Program-made: the position numbers and the translations under genes
Source: Siphonodentalium dalli
Taxonomy: Eukaryota > Mollusca > Scaphopoda > Gadilida > Siphonodentaliidae
NCBI GenBank assembly: GCA_032622095.1
Contig: CP136061.1
Span: 261,426,077 to 261,490,076, forward strand
Length of the DNA: 64,000 nt
Reading direction: 5' to 3'
In this document: piece by piece, positions 17,336 through 25,945 of the stretch
Numbering within the stretch: the first letter of the stretch is position 1
How the letters are laid out: each line of letters begins with the position of its first letter
The notes under the pieces: model-generated
Told to the model about the DNA's origin: nothing
The model's database searches: none
What the model saw: only the letters and a program-made list of their open reading frames with translations

Positions 17336-17745
17336 AACCCCCAGATAACATATAAAATATATGCCACATTATATACCATGAACCCCCAGATAACATTATA
17401 TACCATGAACCCCCAGATAACATTATATACCATGAACCCCCAGATAACATTATATACCATGAACCCCCAGATAACATTATATACCATGAACCCCCAGATA
17501 ACATTATATAAAATATATACCATGAACCCCCAGATAATATTATATACCATGAACCCCCAGATAACATTATATACCATGAACCCCCAGATAACATTATATA
17601 AAATATATACCATGAACCCCCAGATAACATTATATAAAATATATACCATGAACCCCCAGATAACATTATATAAAATATATGCCATATTATATACCATGAT
17701 CCCCCAGATAACATTATATAAAATATATGCCACATTATATACCAT

Positions 17746-19241
17746 TTGAAAGAGGAAGCTCCAAAACATTGTATTTTCCAATTATTCGATTTAATAAACT
17801 GAACATGTTGTTTTTGTTGAGAAACTTACCAGGTGTCTATTTCAAGATGTAATCATGATCACTTAAACACATAATCTGATTTGACACAATTTGGTTCATG
17901 GCTTCATAAGCCCAAAAACTCATAACAAACGTAATCCCATTTCGACCAGATTTGGTCTATGGGTTCTACTCAGTCTATGTAAACATACTCAGATTCATAC
18001 TGATACTGAGTCTATTGCATTCCCATCAACTTTTCATTTCTGAACGGTTGTGGGCTTCCCCCAAATTACGTCACACGGCACTAAATATAAATCTGAAATT
18101 AGTTGTGATTGACAGGCGTAAACATGGTCACATGCCAGTGCCATCATGGCCGCTTCAACCCTGTGAAGCCGATTCTAAGAATCGGAATTAATAGTTGCAG
18201 GGTTTGTGACTTTTCGTTCGGCGGTTGTTTTACTGACAATAAAGGGAAACAGCTAGCTTCCGGGATCCAAAATAATATGTACAATAACTAAGACAGATCT
18301 TCTTGAAATTATAAAAAATGTCAATTTATGTGGATCTCTTGGACTCAGAACGAATTATTTTTTAGATTGGCCAGGCGATTTGTCGCCCATGTTGTCAAAC
18401 AAATCAACGGCCACGAATCAAAAATACATGAATGTCGGGACTATCTGCTAAAACAACTACAGAACTAAAAAAAAGTTAAATGACATAACAAAACGATCTA
18501 TCAGTTCCCCAGTACTGGCAGTAGTACCACCGCAGCCAAAACGAACGAAGAGCAACACAATTCTACCACCAACCCCACCGAAACCCTCCCGACCTTACAC
18601 AGCCATATTATTATCTCCAAAGATTGGCCAGTTGTACCCTAATTACAGTTGCCTGCAATCCAAATTCCGGTGATTCTTGATTTTAAACTTTCGACCGCTT
18701 GTCAACAATCTACTTTATTTGTCGATTTGTGAATTTCTCTTCCGGTATAATATGACGTCATGGATACTATTTTAACAACATTTAGCCACACCTTCGGAAT
18801 TTCTACACCGAGAGCACGTGACATGTTACTAGTTTTTTTATTGGGGCACACATTTCTTGGAGCTAAGTTTTGATTGGCGGTAATTACAAGGAATCCCGGG
18901 TTTGGGAAATGAAAACTGAACGAAAGGTCGTCAGACCCACTATTTTTTTATATGTGGGTATGTAGTTTACTCCAGACTGGGTTCTACTCAATCACACAAT
19001 TTCCTATTCCACAATTTGACTACGTTTCCAATGCTTACCTTTTGTTACATTTTTGTAGATGGGATCTGGATCATAAAATTTAAAACTGAAATCATGATAA
19101 TTTCAAAGCCATTTTCAGATAATCAGTGATCTCCATTGATGTAATTTTATATTATTCCTCGGCTTGAACATAAATTTTTTTACCCATGATTTTGTACCTA
19201 TGACTGGCTATCCTATTGATGGTCGAAGTGTACATTTTGCC
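17746..19241. other. Non-repetitive stretch, no gene recognised
   Basis: About 1.5 kb of AT-rich unique sequence between the satellite and the hAT-like element. Short open frames near 17952-18291 have no recognisable domain. No sequence resembling the PP-loop or zinc-binding N-terminal part of CTU1 was seen here, although this is where the preceding CTU1 exon would be expected if introns were short. It is read as intron. Confidence 0.5.
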
Positions 19242-19249
19242 AGTCACAG

Positions 19250-20064
19250 TAGAGACGGGCGGTATTGAAATTTTAAGCTCGGTATCGGTAAATTTTCGTC
19301 GATTTACCGCGGTATCGGTACGGTAATCGGTATTGCTATTAAATTACAAAACCAGAGCAGAAATTCCCAGTAACTCAAGTTTTTAACTGAACAATATACA
19401 TGAAAATATGCCCACGGATTTACTACATTCGCGACAACAGCTAAATGAGGAACACAATCAATAGCCGCAACGCCGAAATAAATCTTAGAATTTAATCAAT
19501 TGATGGATCTGTTCTATTTTTAGAAAGTGAAAGTAGATTTGATTCACTGTATAAATGAAATCGGACCTTATTTCTGTTTATGCCGCTTGCATTGTCGGTG
19601 TCTTTGAAGTCGCCAAAGCCACGTGCTATACGGACTGCCACCACCTGAGTATTACACAGTGACAGTCAGTGTGGCATTGTTGAAGTTACAATGTAGCATT
19701 AATTAGTCACAGCACTGCTTCTTTGATACACTGTGTAGTATGTATCTATTCTAACAACTGCATTGATTGTTAGGCCCGTAACTAGGTCAGCCATCTGTGA
19801 GTGTTTATTCCTTTTGCTCGCTCAAGTCCTGTCAAACTGATGGTCTGATGGATTTGTATAATTCTGAGAGTAATTTTAATTAAAGTACCGAATCAAAACT
19901 GTTTACTGAGAAACTTTACTCAATACGAAGACACACAAGTTGGGCAACACATGAATAATTTCAGCACCGAAAATTCGGTATTTTTAGTTTTGATTCGGTA
20001 CGGTAAATCGGTATTACGCTGATACCGATACCGCACGGTAAATACCGAGTACCGCCCATCTCTA
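19250..20064. mobile_element. hAT-like non-autonomous element, 815 bp
   Basis: The ends are inverted repeats: TAGAGACGGGCGGTATTG on the left and the reverse complement of TAGAGATGGGCGGTACTC on the right. Subterminal GGTATCGGTA-type motifs also occur in inverted orientation at both ends. The flanks are AGTCACAG (19242-19249) and AGTCACAC (20065-20072), a 7/8 match that fits an 8-bp target duplication. TAGAGATG ends with 8-bp duplications are typical of hAT elements. No transposase frame is present inside, so it would need an enzyme from elsewhere. It sits just upstream of the first CTU1 exon seen, inside the preceding intron. Confidence 0.85.
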
Positions 20065-20124
20065 AGTCACACCTTGAGTTTCATCCCATTCACCTTAAAC
20101 TAGGATTCCTTTTCATTTCTGTAG

Positions 20125-20184
20125 ATATCCTACATTCTGGTGAACAGCTGTCAGTGAAGAAAGAAGTCAAAGTTCCCATTCAAG
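20125..20184 (+). CDS. CTU1: CTU1 exon (internal), end of catalytic domain
   Basis: This 60-bp exon is preceded by a pyrimidine-rich tract and TAG, and followed by GTACAT. With one base from the previous exon it reads DILHSGEQLSVKKEVKVPIQ. This corresponds to the conserved stretch after the catalytic domain in CTU1 (family pattern D-I-I-H-S-G-E followed by basic and hydrophobic residues). It begins in phase with two bases of an Asp codon and ends with one base of a Gly codon, which fits the next exon. The preceding exon was not found between 17746 and 20124. Confidence 0.85.
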
Positions 20185-21336
20185 GTACATTTTTTTAGCT
20201 ATAATTGACGAAGTCAGGTTTGAGCTATTGCCATGGGTTGGCATCAGTTGTGCATACGTGTACGTGATTCGTCAAAAATTTCCGATTTTGTTTTTACACC
20301 AATCATAAATGTCCATAAATAGCATGTTATTGTCAAGATCGTATGCTGTGTTAGTAAACAAAAGCCATATAATGATACAGTACAGTGTGTAAAGAGTGTA
20401 CGATATGCAAAACATTCAACACCGGGGAGACCCCTAAGCGAACTTTGGTTAAAATTGCCACCATGTTGTTTAAAACATACGATATAGCACTCGCTAATCC
20501 TCGCCTCTCAAGATTTTGGTGTTGAATCACTCTCCCCAAAAAGTCACCACAGTGTTGAGTGTTTTGCTAATCTCACACTCTTTACGTGTTATATATAAAC
20601 AAACGTTTGGCTCACTTTTTTTTCTTTTTCTGGATAATATCGCATTTCTATACTATCATTATACTATGCTATTAGTATATTCTTGAGGAAATGTTCATAA
20701 TTTGCTAACTTTTATTTCTAAATTATAACATACATCCAAGGCCATCCGTGTCTTAAAATTTAAGGTTATATTTTTAGTCACAACACTTTCACTAAATCCA
20801 TCTAGCACCGAGTATATTTTATTAACAGTCAACATTTGTAATTATACAATTTCTATCCTTCTTTTAAATATGCATAATCTGATTAAGCGCCTCTCAAGTA
20901 CTATTTATTTGGATTCGGGGGTAAAAATTATTTGATTCGAGTCGAGGAACCCACATATCAAAGCTCAGAGTTATTAGATATAGATTTTTAGAATCTATTA
21001 TTTTTCACCATCGAGATCTATTAGTGAGTGGCCCAGTAAAAGTCGACGAGCCGAGAGCCTCGGTCCAAATTACTGATGAAGATGGATAACTCTACAATCA
21101 AGAGTCTTTGTGTTGATAATAAGGCCAAATTTCATTGTACAACATGTTGATAAATAACACATTTCGGGCAATATTTTATACTATAGTTAACAGTGGTTAG
21201 CATTATTTTTTGGCAATTAATCCATTCTAATAACTGAAGGGGCATTTCTAAAAATGTTGTCGTTGGAATCTGATGATATGGGGACCATTGAATCTGATTT
21301 GAGTACCTTTAACTTTATGAATATGATTTATTTCAG
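20185..21336 (+). other. CTU1 intron (1152 bp)
   Basis: Bounded by GTACAT and TTTCAG. It contains the 197-bp inverted-repeat element at 20389-20585. The remainder (20586-21336) is AT-rich single-copy sequence with no other feature seen. Confidence 0.8.
20389..20585. mobile_element. Small inverted-repeat element (MITE-like), 197 bp
   Basis: The left end GTAAAGAGTGTACGATATGC is mirrored at 20552-20585 by a reverse-complement copy with a few changes. The inverted repeat is about 33 bp and includes CAAAACATTCAACAC. No transposase is encoded; the 62-codon open frame on the minus strand lies entirely inside the element and is not considered real. Target duplications could not be fixed with confidence, so the superfamily is left open. 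Confidence 0.65.
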
Positions 21337-21424
21337 GTTTATGCACGAGGTGTGGCTACATATCAAGTAATCCAGTGTGCAAGGCCTGCGTACTGCTAGA
21401 GGGACTCAACAAAGGCCTTCCAAG
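21337..21424 (+). CDS. CTU1: CTU1 exon with C-terminal zinc finger
   Basis: An 88-bp exon between TTTCAG and GTCAGT. It encodes [20 protein letters not shown] followed by GLNKGLPR. The two CxxC pairs (C-T-R-C and C-K-A-C, ten residues between the second and third Cys counted within this peptide as GYISSNPV) form the C-terminal zinc-binding motif shared by CTU1, NCS6 and related TtcA/TtuA-type thiolases. The LLEGLN stretch is also characteristic. This is the strongest identification in the window. The exon keeps phase with both neighbours. Confidence 0.92.
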
Positions 21425-21868
21425 GTCAGTGTCAAGGTCACCATAATGTGAAAATGTTCCTTAGAACATAATATGGCCCTTTAATGTTATGGGGTTCCCA
21501 AGAAACAGGTGCAGGAATTAAAATTAACAATGTTTCCACATCATGATGTCACAGGTTGAAAGTTACAAGTCGCAGATGGTTGACACTTGAAATTAACGCA
21601 GCAGAATTCAGATACAAGATTTCATAATGAAAGTGACATCATCTCACATGATCCAGGTGTTCATATTTTATCACTATAAGTTAACTACATACACACATAC
21701 AGTTTTTACACTTGTAGCAGTATTCGTTCTTCCTACAAAGAAATTCTGCAGATGCAGGGTGGCATGAATTAAGTCTTCTCTATCTTATTGTCCAAAGTCC
21801 TCTAAAACTTATCCACTTGGCCTGTTTTAGAAATATATTATTCACCCCATTTATTTGATTATTTTCAG

Positions 21869-21905
21869 ACTTGGTATCGGTAAAGAGCACAAAGAGAGAA
21901 GGAAG
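21869..21905 (+). CDS. CTU1: CTU1 exon, conserved LGIGK tail
   Basis: A 37-bp micro-exon between TTTTCAG and GTAATA. It completes an Arg codon and encodes LGIGKEHKERRK. The (L/V)GIGK motif follows the zinc finger in CTU1 proteins, and the exon ends in phase 0. The preceding intron, 21425-21868, holds no recognisable repeat. Confidence 0.88.
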
Positions 21906-22074
21906 GTAATAATGTTTAGTATAACCCTGTAATGAAGTTATGTGGGCAGAGGGATAATGAGTTGGGGGTGGGGGCAGTATACTGTAATATTAATTTATTT
22001 CTAGCTAAAATGAATGCTGTCACGATCAGCAATTGTTAAGACATATATTTTGTGTGAATTTAAGAGATATATAA

Positions 22075-22150
22075 AAGAACTACTCCTTAATTTCCTGGTC
22101 AATATCTATGAAACTTGGCACAGTTATTTACCACCATCACAAACAGAATC
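22075..22150. repeat. Possible diverged transposon edge before minisatellite
   Basis: The text AACTACTCCTTAATTTCCTG and the following bases resemble the conserved edge of dispersed elements that also carry the ~160-bp block found at 22924-23879. The identification rests on general resemblance to repeats common in mollusc genomes, not on a second copy in this window. Confidence 0.25.
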
Positions 22151-22867
22151 TGTGATTATGAGATCGGTTAGATGGTTATGAGATTGGTTGGATGGTTATG
22201 AGATCGGTTGGATGATTATGAGATCGGTTAGATGGTTATGAGATCGGTTGGATGATTGTGAGATCGGTTAGATGGTTATGAGATCGGTTGGACGATTATG
22301 AGATCGGTTAGATGGTTATGAGATTGGTTGGATGGTTATGAGATTGGTTGGATGATTATGAGATCGGTTAGACGGTTATGATATTGATTGGACGATTATG
22401 AGATTAGTTGGACGATTACTCGATTAGTTGGACGATTATGAGATTGGTTGGATGGTTATGATATTGATTGGACGATTACTCGATTGGTTGGACGATTACT
22501 CGATTGGTTGGACGATTAATCGATTAGTTGGACGATTATGAGATTGGTTGGATGGTTATGATATTGATTGGACGATTACTCGATTGGTTGGACGATTACT
22601 CGATTGGTTGGACGATTACTCGATTAGTTGGACGATTACGAGATTGGTTGGACGATTACTCGATTAGTTGGACGATTACGAGATTGGTTGGACGATTACT
22701 CGATTAGTTGGACGATTACGCGATTGGTTGGACGATTACGAGATTGGTTGGACGATTACGAGATTGGTTGGACGATTACGCGATTGGTTGGACGATTATG
22801 TGATTGGTTAGACGGTTATGAGATTGGTTAGAGGGTTATGAGATTGGTTGGACAATTATCAGATTAC
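22151..22867. repeat. 20-bp minisatellite in CTU1 intron
   Basis: About 35 copies of a 20-bp unit of the type GATGGTTATGAGATTGGTTG. A second variant, GACGATTACTCGATTGGTTG, takes over in the middle of the array. The unit length is not a multiple of 3, so three units are read per peptide cycle; the apparent open frame at 22628-22831 is a by-product. It lies in the last CTU1 intron, about 1.2 kb before the final exon. Confidence 0.93.
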
Positions 22868-22923
22868 TTCGTTTTGTGAATTTGATACATGATATTTCAC
22901 AAATGAAAGTGTCAATGACACTG

Positions 22924-23879
22924 TAGCTCAACTTTGTAAAGAAGGTAATTTTTTTGTGATGAGCAATGAATAGAGAGATTAAAAAGGAGTGTAAAAATGA
23001 GCAGTAAACAATTTAGTCACACACAGAGTAAAATCCAAGATGGCTGCTGGCGGCCATGTTTTTTGGCCGAATGCCCCCAAATTGACTCGTTCCCATCTAC
23101 ATGTTATTGTTAACATCTATGACAAATTTCATGATGATCAGACTAAAGGTACGACCTGTAGCCGTGCTAAAGGATTTAGTCATACAAAGAGTAAAATTCA
23201 AGATGGCTGCTGGCAGCCATGTTTTTGGGGCGAATGACCCCAAAATGACCCGTTCCCAGATACATGTCATTGTTAACATCCATGACAAATTTTATGATGA
23301 TCAGATAAACAGTACGACCTGTGGCCCGTGCTAATGGATTGAATTTTGAAATCAAAGATGGCCACTGGCAGCCATGTTTTTTGTCCGAATGACCCCAAAA
23401 TGACTCGTTCCCATCTACATTCCAATTTCAACAGCCATGACAAATTTCATGATGATCAGACTAAAGGTACGACCTGTAGCCCGTGCTAAAGGATTTAGTC
23501 ATACAAAGAGTAAAATCCAAGATGGCTGCTGGCGGCCATGTTTTTTGTCCGAATGACCCCAAAATGACTCGTTCCCATCTACATTCCAATTTCAACATCC
23601 ATGACAAATTTCATAACAATCAGACGAACAGTACGGCCTGTAGCCCGTGCTAATGGATTGAATTTTGAAATCTAAGATGGCTGCTGGCGGCCATGTTTTT
23701 TTTCCGAATGACACCAAAATGAATCATTCCGGTACAAATGTTGATGTCAACAGCTATAACAAATTTCATAATGATCTGATCAAAGGTACGACCTGTAGCC
23801 TGTATTGTTGACGCCTTACGCACACACGGACGACAAAGCCATGGCAATAGCTCAAACTTTACAAAGTAAAGTTGAGCTA
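22924..23879. mobile_element. Composite element with five ~160-bp internal repeats
   Basis: Five copies of a block beginning AAGATGGCTGCTGG or close to it start at 23037, 23200, 23355, 23519 and 23674. Spacings are 163, 155, 164 and 155, so two sub-types alternate, a two-block higher-order pattern. The whole is bracketed by TAGCTCAACTTTGTAAAG at 22924 and an imperfect reverse complement ending GTTGAGCTA at 23879. The right end by itself also folds into a short hairpin. No transposase is present. Similar AAGATGGC-type repeats are widespread in bivalves, but the superfamily is not assigned. Confidence 0.65.
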
Positions 23880-24073
23880 AAAATGATTCAAACATTATCA
23901 TACTAAATTTTTTTAATCTGTTACCCACATTTAGAAATATTTTAGTTATAAAATAGGCACTCCAGAAGTAAACATATCTGCCAATATGGTACCGACTTCT
24001 TTCTCATTCTCATTTGAGGGCAGCTGTTATTTGATATGAAACAACATTAATTTTCACAATTAATAAATTTCAG

Positions 24074-24265
24074 TATGCTGAGAGACTGAAAAAGGAGGCA
24101 GAAGCAAAGTCTGCAGAGGAAGTCAATTTATCTAAGCAACTGCAGGAAAATTTACAGATATCCACGACCGACACTGGACAGATCGATGTACAGATATCCA
24201 CGACCGACACTGGACAGATCGATGTACAGATATCCAAGGCCGACACTGAACAGCTCGACTTTTGA
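24074..24265 (+). CDS. CTU1: CTU1 terminal exon with 12-residue repeats
   Basis: The exon follows AAATTTCAG and encodes 63 residues before TGA. The first half is a charged, Ala/Glu/Lys-rich stretch (YAERLKKEAEAKSAEE) that is probably helical. The second half is three tandem 12-residue repeats of the pattern QISTTDTGQIDV, the third diverged to QISKADTEQLDF; at the DNA level these are 36-bp repeats at 24155-24190, 24191-24226 and 24227-24262. CTU1 tails are poorly conserved, so this end is likely a lineage-specific extension with little role in catalysis. The final exon is assigned by frame and splice continuity. Confidence 0.8.
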   Translation, partial: YAERLKKEAEAKSAEEVNLSKQLQENLQISTTDTGQIDVQISTTDTGQIDVQISKADTEQLDF

Positions 24266-24294
24266 CTCATCTTGTTTTATAATTCCTGTGATAT

Positions 24295-24300
24295 ATTAAA
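24295..24300 (+). promoter_or_regulatory. Candidate polyadenylation signal ATTAAA
   Basis: ATTAAA, the commonest variant of AATAAA, lies 30 bp after the CTU1 stop codon and is followed by a T-rich stretch. No AATAAA is closer. The short 3' untranslated region this implies is plausible but unproven. Confidence 0.45.
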
Positions 24301-24626
24301 TAATTTTGTTATTCATCAAATTCGTTGTTTTTTTAAACCAACTATTGAATGTTGGTACATTTTGGTTGCAAAAAGGAGACAGGATATCTTGTCCTCCTTT
24401 CACTCATAGCAAAACAAGATGTGGAATGCTGCGACTTTTGCTGTAGAAATCCCTGGATATTGCTAATTGAATTTCTCCAATATTTAGCTGTTAACATTTA
24501 AAAATTTATGGCTGAGCTATGTTCACACTCCATTCCCGATAACCTCTCACATCTGGAACTAGAGACTATAATCTTCATTGCTTTTGGCGTGATAAATAAT
24601 CCATTGATAATCATGTCGGGCACATC
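24301..24626. other. CTU1 downstream flank, nothing seen
   Basis: AT-rich sequence without recognisable gene or repeat until GTCGGGCACATCCTGAA near 24615. That motif belongs to a dispersed repeat also seen at 34797-34965. Confidence 0.5.
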
Positions 24627-24631
24627 CTGAA

Positions 24632-25132
24632 CAGGTCTGGCAATTCCCAATTATAGCTATATTTCACCATCGTTAAACAACATTTCACCAATTGGCATGG
24701 CGCGTAAGCATTACTGCGAGCTGTTGCAACTAAGGGTGAGGGGTATTATTTCGTAGCAACTTATGAAAGCACTGCCGGTATCATTTCGGTTGCACCAGCT
24801 TGCGGAATATCTGACAAGCATAGCTAAGCATGTGTATCTGTTTAGAAATCTGTTATGCTAGGCGATATGGGACTCATATCCATCCATATATGATCTACTA
24901 TTCTTGTATTTAGGTAAACTTGTCAGGAAAAAGTAACCATGTTGGATTATTTTGTTAATTATACATGAAAATATATATTAACTTACTAAGAATAATCAAA
25001 TCAGGTTATTATATATATCAACGATTATTTGTTGGATTGAGTTATCTCTCTTCAACCAGATTCATCCACCACCAATAGGCATATGTAGCTGCATGAGGCT
25101 ATTATATCTATAATTATTAATTGCCAGACCTG
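24632..25132. mobile_element. 501-bp inverted-repeat element with 5-bp target duplication
   Basis: Ends are CAGGTCTGGCAATT and its exact reverse complement AATTGCCAGACCTG. The flanks are CTGAA (24627-24631) and CTGAA (25133-25137), a perfect 5-bp duplication. The sequence joined across the element, CACATCCTGAATT, exists uninterrupted at about 34944-34956, which gives an empty-site paralogue. No transposase is encoded. A 5-bp duplication is used by few superfamilies, so the class is left open. Confidence 0.8.
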
Positions 25133-25158
25133 CTGAATTAAACTATTAGTTATATTAT

Positions 25159-25768
25159 TATACCCCCACTTTCGAAGAAAATGGGGGGTATACTAGATTG
25201 ACTGCGTCTGTCCATCCGTCCGTCACGCTTTCTCCCTCCGTCAGTCGAGCCGTCCGTCCGTCCGACCTCATAACTCGAAGAACTATGAACAGATTTAAAT
25301 ATTTTTTTGTATGCAATCTCCTTAGGACTGCCTCTCCGCGTGATGCTAATTGCGGTTCGGTCCGACTTTTTTTTTAAGTTACGCCTTATTTTGACTTAGA
25401 AAATTCTGTCCGACTTAACAACTTTAACAAATATGAACCGATTTCAATAATTTTTGGTATACATGTTTCTCACAATACCCTCTCTACATGATGCGGCTAG
25501 GGATTGGCTCAGACTGATTTTCATAATATTACACTTCATTTTCGACTTATTTTGACTTAGAAAATTCTGTCTGACTTAATAACTTTAACAAATATGAACC
25601 AATTTGAATAATTTTTTTCAGTACAAGCTTCTTGTGACACCATATCGATATTATTATTCCGAATTTTTCTTTAAAGTTAAAAATCTTTTTTGTTGGGTTT
25701 ACGGATAATGCGGGTTGAATTTGCCATGATGGGGGTATGCTAGCACTCGAGTGCACACCTCTAGTATT
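25159..25768. mobile_element. Transposon-like repeat with CCCCCACTTTCGAAGAAA-type start
   Basis: The left part reads ATACCCCCACTTTCGAAG and then TGGGGGGTATAC, a small hairpin, followed by TCCGTCCGTC-rich sequence. Inside, a segment of about 145 bp is repeated (GACTTAGAAAATTCTGTC at about 25394 and 25553, each followed by GACTTAA and AACAAATATGAACC). The right part has GGGGGTATGCTAGCACTCGA. Elements of this look are dispersed in mollusc and cnidarian genomes. Borders are approximate and no coding frame is present. Confidence 0.55.
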
Positions 25769-25945
25769 TAACTATTATAGTTGAATTTGACAATGTTGAA
25801 TCCACCATTTCCCTGTTTTTTGTGGAAAATTGCACTCGTATCAACATTACAGCAAATTTTCAGTCTCCTGATCAAATTAATTTTGCAACCTTTTGCCCTG
25901 GCTTATTTTAGATAATGACACAAGCATGCCTTTCTAAATGACATT
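25766..25945. mobile_element. Left part of an inverted-repeat element (family P) leading into satellite
   Basis: It begins ATTTAACTATTATAGTT, the reverse complement of the sequence abutting the gap at 35318-35334. It continues with AATCCACCATTTCCCTG, CAATTTTCAGTCTCC-like and TGCCTTTCTAAATGACATT, all matched in the same order at 34961-35290. At TAAATGACATTAA the text passes without a break into the 39-bp satellite. This is read as a family P copy whose 3' end has been replaced by the amplified array. Confidence 0.75.

Larger units (their letters stand above)
306..17745. repeat. 17.4 kb satellite array, 27-bp unit
   Basis: Roughly 640 head-to-tail copies of a 27-bp unit. The unit has the core ACCATGAACCCCCAG followed by an AT-rich part ending in TTATAT. 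Main variants are a 36-bp form with an extra AAAATATAT, a 24-bp form lacking TTA, and point variants such as CACCAG, CCTCCAG, CCCATAT and ATAAAATT. The variants are clustered and reused in the same order, which shows block duplication. Because 27 is divisible by 3, four of the six frames stay open for kilobases (repeating TMNPQITLY and HEPPDNIIY on +, MVYNVIWGF and MLSGGSWYI on -). These are not treated as genes: there is no non-repeat coding sequence, no splice structure, and both strands are equally open. Each unit carries a TATATA and a C5 tract. Confidence 0.97.
20125..24265 (+). other. CTU1: CTU1/NCS6 gene, 3' part (four exons, partial)
   Basis: Four exons joined by GT/AG introns of 1152, 444 and 2168 bp give about 125 residues that match the C-terminal region of CTU1. 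With CTU2 and the URM1 sulfur carrier, this cytosolic enzyme makes the 2-thio group of the wobble uridine in tRNAs for Lys, Glu and Gln. All three splice junctions keep the frame, and the last exon ends in TGA. The N-terminal part with the PP-loop ATP-binding motif is missing from the window. The match was recognised by eye from the conserved zinc-finger and glycine-rich tail, not by a search. Confidence 0.88.

Noticed and set aside
306-17745. CRISPR array
   Set aside because: The repeats are contiguous with no unique spacers and the sequence is eukaryotic.
306-17745. Telomeric or centromeric identity of the 27-bp satellite
   Set aside because: No TTAGGG-type repeat is present, and nothing in the window shows chromosome position. 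The neighbouring gene argues against a pure centromeric core but does not settle it.
294-17781. Giant open reading frames (up to 3628 codons) on both strands
   Set aside because: They consist only of the 27-bp satellite, are open in four frames at once, and have no non-repeat domain, splice site or terminus of a real protein.
22628-22831. Open frame with repeated DYEIGWTITRLVGRL
   Set aside because: Reading of the 20-bp minisatellite; it is an intron of CTU1.
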